From: Spongospora subterranea f. sp. subterranea
Taxonomy: Eukaryota; Endomyxa: Phytomyxea; Phytomyxea; Plasmodiophorida
Assembly: GCA_049724395.1 (NCBI GenBank)
Contig: JAUGWO010000253.1
Span: forward strand, 1-26,674
Direction of reading: 5' to 3'
Length of the DNA stretch: 26,674 bases
Shown: piece after piece, positions 1-7,448 of the stretch
Layout: every line of letters begins with the position of its first letter
Numbering within the stretch: position 1 is the stretch's first letter
Position numbers and translations under genes: made by a program
Notes under the pieces: model-generated
Told to the model about the DNA's origin: nothing
Databases searched by the model: none
Seen by the model: the letters and a program-made list of their open reading frames with translations, nothing else

Positions 1-165
1 TAGTGGCGATGTTCGATGGGTAATGAGAAGAGAGTCTGCGACCATCGATAACTTCAACAGATAACGGTCTAGGAAGTCGGACGAGAGGGATGCTGTTTCG
101 TTCGGCAAATGTGGCGTCGATAAAAGCAGAGGACGCACCACTGTCGATTAAACAATGTAGTTGGG
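1..165 (-). other. Aspartic protease segment of gypsy element A (partial)
   Basis: Read on the minus strand, this stretch encodes C-L-I-D-S-G-A-S-S-A-F-I-D, the active-site signature of retroviral-type aspartic proteases. It is followed by a run of residues typical of the gypsy protease flap region (RLPRPLSVEVIDG). In the family this enzyme cleaves the Gag-Pol precursor. It follows Gag in the expected order, and the window ends inside it. Confidence 0.8.
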
Positions 166-242
166 TGGACTGGGATTGGTGCCATGAGACCGTAATAAGG
201 AACTCAATAATGTCTCGCACGAGTTATCCATACATGACGATG

Positions 243-1136
243 CTAATCGGAGAGGTGGCTCAGCATTATAGGTCGAAGATGGTGATGTATTGGATGAAAA
301 ACGGTTTCGGTTCGCCAATAGGGGCAGGCTACGGTAGGATGGCCAGCATCTCCACAATATCTGCACAAATTGTGTTCCCGGCGGCGTGTTCGTTCCGACT
401 CATCCAGTCGCGGGCGGCCGGTGGTTCTGAACGAATCGACCATCATGGAGTCGGACCCAGAATCGATCTCGGGGTGGCGCTGTGGGTGTACTTGCGACTG
501 ACCTCGACGCTCCTGGGCGCGTTCAAATAGGCGATCGCCGCATCTGATGGCCGTCATGATGAGGGCGAGCAAGTCGGCTGGCTCCGGGCACGTCAATAGC
601 AAGTCTTTCACATCCTCGTTGAGGCCTTTTCGGAACTGGTGTAGCGTCGCAGCGCCGTCCCAACCGGAGTCGGTGACCAGCAGCTGAAACACGCTGGCAT
701 ACGTAGCGACTGGGCGGCGACCTTGGCGCAGCGCCTCCAATCGTCGTGCAGCTGTGACTGCTTTGTTCGGATCCTCGAACCGTGCCCGAAACGCGTCAAT
801 GAATCTGACAAAATCCTGGAGCAACGGATCCCGTCGCTCGAAAATTGGTGAGAACCGCAGCAAAGCGTTTCCTGTGAGAAGATCCCCAACCAACATCACC
901 TTGTCGGAATCCGTGGCGTATGTCCTGGGTTTACGGGTGATGACCATTGATATTTGGTTGATAAAACCTCGCAGGGTGGATCGGGAACCGTCGAAAGGAT
1001 CTGGGAGGCGGACTTTGGGTTCTGGCAAGGTCAACCGCTGCTGGTAGTGTTGCGACAATTCCTGTAACTGCCGTTGGAACTGTTGCTGTTGCTGAGAGAG
1101 TGCCGCCTGTAATACCGCCTGGACCTCTGGCGACAA
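243..1136 (-). CDS. Gag polyprotein of gypsy element A
   Basis: The frame encodes 297 residues. Residues 1-35 are Gln-rich and probably coiled. A basic-acidic linker follows with LPDPFDGSRSTLRGFINQIS near residue 45, a typical start of the retrotransposon Gag domain. The Gag domain continues to about residue 210 with the usual hydrophobic helices. A CCHC zinc knuckle C-R-Y-C-G-D-A-G-H-P-T-V-A-C sits near residue 260. In this family Gag packages the element RNA into cytoplasmic particles. The ATG at 1136 is the first in the frame and precedes the conserved part, so I take it as the start. The same type of knuckle and protease occurs in fragments at 16872-17400, so related elements are present in the window. 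Confidence 0.85.
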   Translation of the reverse strand: MSPEVQAVLQAALSQQQQQFQRQLQELSQHYQQRLTLPEPKVRLPDPFDGSRSTLRGFINQISMVITRKPRTYATDSDKVMLVGDLLTGNALLRFSPIFERRDPLLQDFVRFIDAFRARFEDPNKAVTAARRLEALRQGRRPVATYASVFQLLVTDSGWDGAATLHQFRKGLNEDVKDLLLTCPEPADLLALIMTAIRCGDRLFERAQERRGQSQVHPQRHPEIDSGSDSMMVDSFRTTGRPRLDESERTRRREHNLCRYCGDAGHPTVACPYWRTETVFHPIHHHLRPIMLSHLSD

Positions 1137-1248
1137 AGGTTGAGGTTAAACATGTGGATGTTCCGTCGGTACCTGAAAACCTCGATGGTTGTGCGGGCTA
1201 GCTGGAACTGACTCCGATCGCTCGCGGCTAGACATGCTGTGGGGCGAA
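1137..1248. other. Spacer between Gag start and tandem array
   Basis: No reading frame is visible. On the minus strand this is the untranslated stretch just ahead of the Gag start codon. I see no primer-binding site that I can name. Confidence 0.4.
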
Positions 1249-1799
1249 GTGACGGTACGTAAACCGAGAGGCGAGAAGTGACGGTACGTAAACCGAGAGG
1301 CGAGAAGTGACGGTACGTAAACAGAGAAGAGAGAAGTGACGGTACGTAAACCGAGAAGAGAGAAGTGACGGTACGTAAACCGAGAAGAGAGAAGTGACGG
1401 TACGTAAACCGAGAAGAGAGAAGTGACGGTACGTAAACCGAGAGGAGAGAAGTGACGGTACGTAAACCGAGAAGAGAGAAGTGACGGTACGTAAACCGAG
1501 AGGAGAGAAGTGACGGTACGTAAACCGAGAAGAGAGAAGTGACGGTACGTAAACCGAGAGGCGAGAAGTGACGGTACGTAAACCGAGAGGAGAGAAGTGA
1601 CGGTACGTAAACCGAGAGGAGAGAAGTGACGGTACGTAAACCGAGAGGAGAGAAGTGACGGTACGTAAACCGAGAGGTCAGAAGTGACGGTACGTAAACC
1701 GAGAGGAGAGAAGTGACGGTACGTAAACCGAGAGGCGAGAAGTGACGGTACGTAAACCGAGAGGCGAGAAGTGACGGTACGTAAACCGAGAAGAGGGAA
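1249..1799. repeat. 29-bp tandem repeat array, 19 copies
   Basis: The unit begins GTGACGGTACGTAAACCGAG and ends AGGAGAGAA. Nineteen copies follow with a strict 29-bp period (first start 1249, last start 1771). The first twenty bases are nearly invariant; variation is confined mainly to the last nine (AGGC/AGGA/AAGA/AGGT types). The core contains the palindrome TACGTA. The array lies between the minus-strand gypsy Gag and a decayed transposase. It could be an LTR or leader enhancer-like repeat of that gypsy element, or an unrelated minisatellite. Near-perfect homogeneity suggests recent expansion or gene conversion. Confidence 0.97.
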
Positions 1800-2159
1800 T
1801 TCTTGTCAAACTGTTATGGGACGAACAGATCCTCTGATATAATCACGTGTGTATTAATACAGGCGAAGCAAAGAGTTGACAAGAATGACCAGCCAGAGGT
1901 CATTCTTGTCGGAAAACTGCGGCGGAACTGCGGCGAAGCCGCGAATGTTAGGAATATATGGGAGTGTTCCTAACAACCCGGTGACTTTTGAGCAGGTTCT
2001 TTCATCGTTTCGCAGGGAATTCTCCTGCCCAGTAAAGTTCAAGTATTTTCAGGCTGTTGTTCAGAACGACCACTGTTTGCGCGTCTGGCTGCGTCGTTTA
2101 CTCGATCGTATTTCGTTTTCAGAACGAGCTGGCACCATTTCTCAAAAAGTCCCGCTGAA
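1800..2159. other. Unassigned stretch before the pogo-like transposase
   Basis: Open frames on both strands are short (115 and 62 codons) and I recognise no domain in either. The plus-strand frame from 1876 runs to 2223, up to the transposase core, and might hold a decayed N-terminal DNA-binding part of that transposase, but I see no clear helix-turn-helix motif. Confidence 0.3.
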
Positions 2160-3019
2160 CTGGTTGAACGTGGCGCGGACGACAACAGCCAGAATACGCA
2201 CAACCGCTTTGCAAAAGAAATAGACAATGTCGTCAATATGGGCGAAACCTTCTTGCAGTTCTACAGTTCCGATCGCTTGCTGGTGCCTACGGGCACGAAG
2301 CGAGTTGGAACGTTAGTTCCAGTTGAAAACGAAAAGAAAGGCGTCACTGTGGCTGTTTCTGCCAGTCTTCTTGCATCGCGGCTGTTGCCTCATTTATCAT
2401 CGATACTGGGGTGTTCGGGGCCGATCTGATGAAACATTGGTCTCACTATAACAAGTCGAAGATCCTTTTTAATAGCACTCATTGGATGACGCACTACATG
2501 TTCATCCTGTATTTAACCTGGATCTCCAATACCTTTCCTGATTCGAAACGTTGCTGATTGTCGACCGATCTACGACACATTTTGGCCCATGAATTACTGA
2601 ATGGCTCGAGAACAATCCAGCACAGGGGAAAGGTGTGGATCGAATATATTCCTGAAGGAATGACGTCCATTTTACAGGTCTGCGACATTGCGATCAACAA
2701 ACCCATCAAGGCGCATATACATAAGGCGTATTTTGATTTCCGACTGCAATATAACAAGCCATCCAAAACTTGACCGCGAAACAGCTGACCGGTAGCGTGT
2801 TTACCGTCCAGCGTGAAAATTTAATTGAAATGATAGAAAACGCGTTGAATTGATTACTCAACAAAATTACCGGCGTCGGTGGATCGCAGACGCTTTTGAA
2901 GAAAGCGGCAGAATCCATGGGTCGAAGGCGACTCCAAGTTTGAGCTCACCTGGCGTCGCTGAACGAGAATTGTGTTTATCAACATGAAAGAAGGCAATCA
3001 AACGCTGAAGCTGTTTTGA
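2160..3019 (+). pseudogene. Decayed pogo/CENP-B-type (DDE_1) transposase
   Basis: The proteins of this family cut and paste Tc1/mariner-superfamily DNA transposons in the nucleus. Recognisable blocks appear in order: N-M-G-E-T-F near 2235 followed by R-V-G-T-L-V-P-V-E-N-E-K-K-G-V-T; then T-G-V-F-G-A-D-L-M-K-H-W near 2405; L-I-V-D-R-S-T-T-H-F-G-P near 2550 (second catalytic Asp); I-P-E-G-M-T-S-I-L-Q-V-C-D-I-A-I-N-K-P near 2650 (third Asp); and a C-terminal A-F-x-x-x-G-x-N-P-W-V-like stretch near 2900. The first catalytic position, normally N-M-D-E-T, reads Gly. At least three reading-frame changes (about 2390, 2550 and 2600) and in-frame stops separate the blocks, so it cannot make an active enzyme. 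The N-terminal DNA-binding domain is not recognisable. Confidence 0.85.
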
Positions 3020-3062
3020 GTGATTTTCTGCAATTTTAATACAAGTTCCTCCACAGTGAGAA

Positions 3063-3124
3063 TTTTGGGCACATATATACTCCACATCTAGTTTTTTGGG
3101 CACATAAAACTTTGCTCCACATGG
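3063..3124. repeat. Two imperfect ~30-bp direct repeats
   Basis: Two adjacent copies share TTTTGGGCACATA and CTCCACAT with different middles (3063-3091 and 3092-3124). They sit between the pogo-type remnant and the zinc-knuckle/OTU element, and may mark the end of one of them. Confidence 0.6.
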
Positions 3125-3133
3125 AAAAAAAGT

Positions 3134-3442
3134 TTGTGGAGTTGTTATGATGAGAACAATCCACTAGAGGAGAAACTCTCGCAAAAACACACGGACATGC
3201 ACAATTGGATCTCAGGGTACATGAACACAACTAAACGAGCAAGAGAGCGAGAACCTTCGCCGATCAGAAGCCCACCGATGAAAAGAGATAGTGCCCTGAA
3301 CACCCAGTTCAAGCGCAGAAACAGAGCGAACTACCAAACTGCAATCATTAATGCTGCAAACAAAACGGAACAGATAGGAAACATACTGCCACCATTGTTT
3401 GAGGAAGTACAATGGATAAAACAAATCGACTACTCAATGTAG
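3134..3442 (+). CDS. Small basic hydrophilic protein, unrecognised
   Basis: This frame encodes 102 residues, rich in Arg, Lys and Asn, with a stretch T-K-R-A-R-E-R-E-P-S-P-I-R-S-P-P-M-K-R-D that looks like a nuclear-localisation or RNA-binding tail. It has no hydrophobic core or known domain. It lies immediately upstream of the zinc-knuckle frame on the same strand and shares its A-rich composition, so it is probably the N-terminal part of the element's first protein. It could instead be a chance frame. Confidence 0.35.
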   Translation: MWSCYDENNPLEEKLSQKHTDMHNWISGYMNTTKRAREREPSPIRSPPMKRDSALNTQFKRRNRANYQTAIINAANKTEQIGNILPPLFEEVQWIKQIDYSM

Positions 3443-3620
3443 CACAACTGAAATCAGGATCAGTGATATTAAAAGAATCGAAAATAGGTAAAAAACGATG
3501 GCAAAACACAGATACAAACTAGTCTGGCATTAAACGCAATGAATGCTCAGGTCAATACATGGCCATTGAGGATTTTGTGGCAAATCACGGATACACCCTG
3601 CGACCAACAAAGACGAACTG

Positions 3621-4061
3621 GTGGACACACACCACACAGCTATTATCAAGAAGTTACCTTCCTTCATGGTGGACAATGGAATGGCAATCCGCGGGTGGAA
3701 AGGAACCAAACCGGCACACTTACAGAGCATCGGAGCCGAAACCGTCAAAGCGATTTTCCAAACTGAAAAAGCAGTACAGGCACTACCCAAGAAAGTAAAG
3801 GCGACAATCTTTTCGCAAGAGTATGAAGTCCAATGTTGCAAAACAAAACAGAGTAAAATCTGTCAAACATGTCTACTGCTGCAGTGTGACAAGAAAAACA
3901 CATGCGGTAATTTTAGATGCGCAATATGTGGTCAAAAAGACCACCAAGCTAAGATTTGTCCTGAAAAGGACGAACTGGACGAACTCGACAAAGCAAAGCA
4001 CCTGTGTGCAGCATGCAAGGAGAAAGGGCATCGTGCCAAATATTGCCCATATATACAATAA
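3621..4061 (+). CDS. Zinc-knuckle nucleic-acid-binding protein of a mobile element
   Basis: This frame encodes 146 residues. The C-terminal half is Cys-rich, with two clear CCHC knuckles, C-A-I-C-G-Q-K-D-H-Q-A-K-I-C (near residue 97) and C-A-A-C-K-E-K-G-H-R-A-K-Y-C (near 130), preceded by a further Cys cluster. The N-terminal half (A-I-R-G-W-K-G-T-K-P-A-H-L-Q) is globular. Such proteins chaperone or package element RNA. The reading frame likely began further upstream (an overlapping open stretch starts near 3412), so the ATG at 3621 is only the first in this frame. It belongs with the OTU frame downstream. A LINE-type first ORF and an LTR-type Gag are both possible. Confidence 0.65.
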   Translation: MDTHHTAIIKKLPSFMVDNGMAIRGWKGTKPAHLQSIGAETVKAIFQTEKAVQALPKKVKATIFSQEYEVQCCKTKQSKICQTCLLLQCDKKNTCGNFRCAICGQKDHQAKICPEKDELDELDKAKHLCAACKEKGHRAKYCPYIQ

Positions 4062-4220
4062 AGATACAAATAAAAAACCAACAATCCAAAGAAAGAACAC
4101 ACAACAACAAAGGGGAAAAAACAAATACTAAACTACAAGGAACAATGGACAACGACATCACTCTCAGGAATTTGGGCACAAAACTCATTAAACAACGGAG
4201 CAACTGTAGTAAATAGTAGC

Positions 4221-4841
4221 ATGAAACAGACACACCAAATATACACTAGAGGGTGGGAAATCAAGAGTAAGAAGTCACACAATAACAGTCATTTGTGGAT
4301 TCTCAGTGAAAACAAAACAATGGAACACACACCACCATTCAAAGGCGGAAACAGCAAAGGGTTACACCAATCGTGCATGATAGAGATAGCTGATACGAAA
4401 TACGTATTTAAAGATGTTATCGGAGTAGGAAATTGCGCTTTCGAAGCGATCAGTGCAGCAGGAGAAATCCCCAACATGACAGTACAAGATCTAAGAAGTG
4501 AAATATGTGAATTCGCCAGAAATCCAAAACAGGGAAGAGACATTGCCGAGAAACTGAAACCCTATATAGGATCGCTGCCCAATCACGATGACATCGGACT
4601 GGACGAACATCTAAATCAAATGAGTATAGATAGACAATGGGGTGGACTATTCGAGCTCACAATCGCTGCTTACAAATTCAAGATGAACATAATAGTAATA
4701 AGTCAGTCAAGCCCACTGCTCATAACTGACATTCAGAAAATGATAGAGAGCATACAACCAAAAATACGAGATATAACACCATGGACCAAAACGATACACC
4801 TGCTACACCACATGCATGGGAACCGACCTGATTCCCAATAG
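4221..4841 (+). CDS. OTU-type cysteine protease domain protein
   Basis: This frame encodes 206 residues. From residue 58 it matches the ovarian-tumour (OTU) fold: an entry strand Y-V-F-K-D-V-I-G-V-G-N-C-A-F-E-A-I-S holding the catalytic Cys in the G-N-C-x-F context, a helix V-Q-D-L-R-S-E-I-C-E-F-A, the middle motif W-G-G-L-F-E-L-T-I-A-A-Y-K-F (usually W-G-x-x-x-E-L-x-A-x-A) and a strand M-N-I-I-V-I-S. The end, I-H-L-L-H-H-M-H-G-N-R, resembles the last OTU strand that leads to the catalytic His. OTU enzymes cleave ubiquitin chains. Its neighbours point to a mobile-element polyprotein rather than a host deubiquitinase. It is probably not functional as it stands. Confidence 0.7.
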   Translation: MKQTHQIYTRGWEIKSKKSHNNSHLWILSENKTMEHTPPFKGGNSKGLHQSCMIEIADTKYVFKDVIGVGNCAFEAISAAGEIPNMTVQDLRSEICEFARNPKQGRDIAEKLKPYIGSLPNHDDIGLDEHLNQMSIDRQWGGLFELTIAAYKFKMNIIVISQSSPLLITDIQKMIESIQPKIRDITPWTKTIHLLHHMHGNRPDSQ

Positions 4842-4858
4842 ATACAAACATTTGCGAG

Positions 4859-5044
4859 TTGAATAATAGAATTATGACAACACAGGATCAATGTGACCAA
4901 TTTATTGAACAGTACAAAATGGCAGGAAAAACAAACAAAGCAGTAGATCAAACAGCTAGAAATGACCATTCCAAACAAGAAATAAATGCAAAACAAACCA
5001 CAGGCAACATGGCATGTCACGAGATTATGATACTGTATTACTGA
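4859..5044 (+). CDS. Short hydrophilic frame after the OTU domain, unrecognised
   Basis: This frame encodes 61 residues, Gln-, Asn- and Lys-rich, without a domain. It continues the A-rich composition of the OTU element and ends just where that composition stops. It may be a leftover of the following part of the element, or chance. Confidence 0.25.
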   Translation: MNNRIMTTQDQCDQFIEQYKMAGKTNKAVDQTARNDHSKQEINAKQTTGNMACHEIMILYY

Positions 5045-5046
5045 AT

Positions 5047-5499
5047 AAACCCCACTTCCGTATTGGCTTTTTCTTTCGATATTTGAATTGTTGGCGAGAT
5101 GGGACATGATCTCAACGTGTTGCTGCTGACAACATCGTTTCACTAGACTGGCACGCGTGAGTTGCTGTTTAAGCCTCAATGCATCGCCCGTATTGGAGGA
5201 ATATAATAACAGTGTCATTGAGAAGCAGTTCACTTGACCACTCTGTTCATGTCGATTCGATCAAAATTAGAAGAGGGTATCCACTCACGTTGATCAGGAC
5301 AATTCACGAGGCAAAGAGCACGAACCTGCAAAGCGCGGCGCTTATGGAAAAAGGTAATACAATTAGCTTTTTGCAAAATCGGTTGAAACTTGGGACCGAC
5401 TTTAGAGCTGCATCGTGATAAATTTCGGTCTTTCCCACATCGAAACCAGGCATGCCCGTTACGATGCCTTATATGTTGCCGGGTGTTTGAAAGCGGCAT
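5047..5499 (-). CDS. Possible two-exon host gene downstream of RCE1, unrecognised, 3' end unclear
   Basis: A frame opens with ATG at 5499 on the minus strand, 71 bp past the RCE1 stop codon. It runs 70 codons and one base to a consensus-like donor (C|GTGAGT, GT at 5288-5287). An acceptor AAG at 5235-5233 with a CTAAT branch-like sequence gives an intron of 56 nt, the size class seen in RCE1, and restores an open frame from 5232 (L-N-C-F-S-M-T-L-L-L-Y-S-S) down to about 5047. The first exon is basic and has Cys/His residues (W-F-R-C-G-K-D-R-N-L-S-R-C), but I recognise no family. Beyond about 5047 the frame enters the antisense of the OTU element, so the gene is truncated by the element or the model is wrong. 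Alternative frames in the first exon are also open. Confidence 0.25.
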
Positions 5500-5570
5500 A
5501 GTAGATGTGACTGCAGGTCAGCATCTATATCCGGTGGATTGGCAGGGATTTTTCAAAGATATAGATGTGA

Positions 5571-7215
5571 TTATGTGAAGACGAAATTTAGTTTGACAGA
5601 AGGATCTTGTCCTTGGGAGGAGTATAGCTTAAGAAATACTGGATCGTAGAGCGAAGGTGATGTTAGCGGAAACAAACCTAAAACGAACAATACGATGCCA
5701 AGGAGGTAAAAAAACCCAATCTTTCTCCTGTTACCGAACTGCGAGTAATCGCAAATCCAGTCTAGCTCGGGAAATCCCATCATATTGGCGAAAGAATGTA
5801 TAAGAAAACATGAAATGAAATGACCTAAAAACATCGCGATTATGGAAGTAATGTTGAAAAAGACAAATATAACTAACCAGTTCGTAGAAATGTGAAGCTT
5901 GCAAACATCCCAAACAACGTCGTATATAACAGCTGAAGTGTGATGTTTGCCAGTGCTTCTTTAAAAGTACAACCTTTTGAGGAATATTATTAAAAACAAA
6001 AGTTCTGGATGACGAAACACTGTTTACCTTGAATGCGAACCATCTCCAAGATGTGATGTGAATGGGCTAATACGGGTCAAATGAGCACACAATCAATACA
6101 ATATACGGGTTCGTACCGATTCCAAAGAACAAAGGCGGAATACAGACTGAGGAGAGGAAAGACCATCCGGTGCCAATCATCAAACTGCACATACAGCAGC
6201 GGAATACCTGAAACATCGGTTTAGCAAATTGCAGCGAAAACCCATATTAAGTGAAAAACTTGAATGTACTGGTCGGAAAGTATGATAAGAGACGACTGAC
6301 CCATTCCTCACAAAAAGGGGCCACCACTAAGCTGCGAATATGACGTAAACGGTACGCCGGCACCATTTTATTGACAGCAGATGTCATGAGCCAGGAATAG
6401 ACTGAATCATGAATTAGATATTCCTGACAAAAAGAAACAAAATTATGGCAGAGATAGGGATGAGAGAATGGTGAAAGGGTACAGCAGAATTGCGAATGAA
6501 ACCTAAAGAATGTTATAATGTATCGATGTATAATCAAAATTGACAAAAACATAGGTAGAATTGAAATCTGCAAAAGCAAACATCTATACCTGCACATATG
6601 GAGGCGTTATGATGAAAAAAAGCTGGAAAGAATGCTTTATAATAAAAAATTCTAACGAGTTGAATACCGCACCAATTTAGGAATCTAAAAAATATAGACG
6701 AACATGAATTAAGGATTTAACTAACCTGGTAAAGAGGTCCAAGGAAAACAAAAGATGTCAACAATAGAGGGAGAATAGCTGCAAGAAACCACGACAACGA
6801 TGGTGCGTTGAAGGGCAATCCCATCCAGGATGTAAGACTAGGGCCTATATACCGAGAAAAACATCAGCGACCATGGAGACAAACAGCGAACAAGATTCTA
6901 AAGGTGAAAATAAGTTTACAAACAGATAGCAACCTCACCTCCGTTTGTTGTGCCGCAGATTATTAAACCAAACGGGGCAATAACAGATACCACAGTGACC
7001 GAGATCAAACGTCGCATAACTACTTCTGGATGATCCCTCGATAGGTGCTTCGACCCTGTCCACAGATAGAGCGACATGACGAACATGATCGACAGGCCGA
7101 GACTGAGCACGATCGCGTTATTAGACGAACATCGCTCGGCGACCAACATTTCGAGGGATTTAAAGAAAATGACACTACTGGTCGCACTTTTTTTCTGTAA
7201 AAGAACGGGTTGCAT
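5571..7215 (-). CDS. RCE1: CAAX prenyl protease 2 (RCE1 endopeptidase), seven exons
   Basis: RCE1 removes the last three residues of farnesylated or geranylgeranylated CAAX proteins (Ras, Rho, Rab types) in the ER membrane, before ICMT methylation. Exons: 7215-6939, 6844-6726, 6423-6301, 6207-6117, 6066-6028, 5973-5878, 5824-5571. All introns are GT-AG (94, 302, 93, 50, 54, 53 nt). The exons total 999 nt, one open frame of 332 residues; human RCE1 has about 329. Motifs: L-S-R-D-H-P-E-V-V-M-R-R-L-I-S-V near residue 60; A-P-F-C-E-E-W-V-F-R with the catalytic Glu near 171; F-F-G-I-A-H-S-H-H with the catalytic His at 205; L-I-H-S-F-A-N-M-M-G-F-P with His 258 and Asn 262; and the C-terminal P-L-T-S-P-S-L-Y-D. 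Several membrane helices are evident. Every motif is kept. An alternative start at Met 23 (7149) is possible. A MULE end lies 95 bp upstream. Confidence 0.93.
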
Positions 7216-7271
7216 GAATTGCAGTTCCTAACATCCGTGGGTGTTAGTCTGTGAGGGGATATTGTTTTCAT

Positions 7272-7294
7272 GCGCGCGAACATGGTACGCGCGC
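7272..7294. repeat. GC palindrome upstream of RCE1
   Basis: The arms GCGCGCG (7272-7278) and CGCGCGC (7288-7294) flank a 9-base loop. It lies 56 bp upstream of the RCE1 start codon, in the presumed promoter or 5' leader, and just outside the MULE terminal repeat. Function is unknown. Confidence 0.6.
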
Positions 7295-7310
7295 GAATGT
7301 AGTTTTTGTT

Positions 7311-7385
7311 CGTACATACTATAGTATTCCCCTTTCAGTCGTGGCGCAACCCTGAGCTTTAACCAAGAAGACCGTACACTTTTTT
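7311..7385 (+). repeat. MULE left terminal inverted repeat
   Basis: It pairs with 10850-10918 on the other strand. The best-conserved run is CAGTCGTGGCGCAACCCTG (7336-7354). The outer end is fixed only approximately. Confidence 0.75.
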
Positions 7386-7448
7386 CTAATGGAGGCGGAG
7401 GCAGGTAACGTCGTTGCAAGGTATGAACCCTTCTTTTCGATTTGCATA

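Larger units (their letters stand above)
1..1136 (-). mobile_element. Ty3/gypsy element A, Gag and protease part, runs off left edge
   Basis: This is a minus-strand LTR retrotransposon fossil. Gag lies at 243-1136 and an aspartic protease segment lies between about 165 and 1. The polymerase would lie beyond the left edge of the window. The Gag has a single CCHC knuckle and a retrotransposon-Gag helical domain, as in Ty3/gypsy (Metaviridae) elements. No LTR can be delimited. The 29-bp tandem array at 1249-1799 lies just upstream of Gag in the direction of transcription and may belong to the leader or LTR. Gag and protease lie in separate reading frames as read here. Whether the whole element is intact cannot be judged from this part. 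Confidence 0.85.
3134..5046 (+). mobile_element. Retroelement-like remnant with zinc-knuckle and OTU protease
   Basis: Four plus-strand frames follow each other: a basic Arg-rich frame (3134-3442), a zinc-knuckle protein (3621-4061), an OTU-type protease frame (4221-4841) and a short hydrophilic frame (4859-5044). OTU and other deubiquitinase-like proteases are known in some non-LTR retrotransposon lineages and in some other mobile elements. A nucleic-acid-binding knuckle protein before an OTU domain fits such an element. No reverse transcriptase, endonuclease or integrase is visible, so the family remains open. Base composition is A-rich on this strand, unlike the flanking DNA. It appears degenerate and incomplete. 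Confidence 0.55.

Noticed and set aside
1249-1799. A CRISPR-like array
   Set aside because: The units are contiguous 29-bp repeats with no unique spacers, and the surroundings are eukaryotic.
4733-5233. Long minus-strand frame of 166 codons as one host gene
   Set aside because: Its second half is the mirror of the plus-strand OTU frame, and its Cys/Phe-rich composition is typical of an antisense shadow.
7311-7311. A 9-bp target-site duplication for the MULE
   Set aside because: No matching 8-9 bp pair was found outside the two ends; the outer limits are uncertain.
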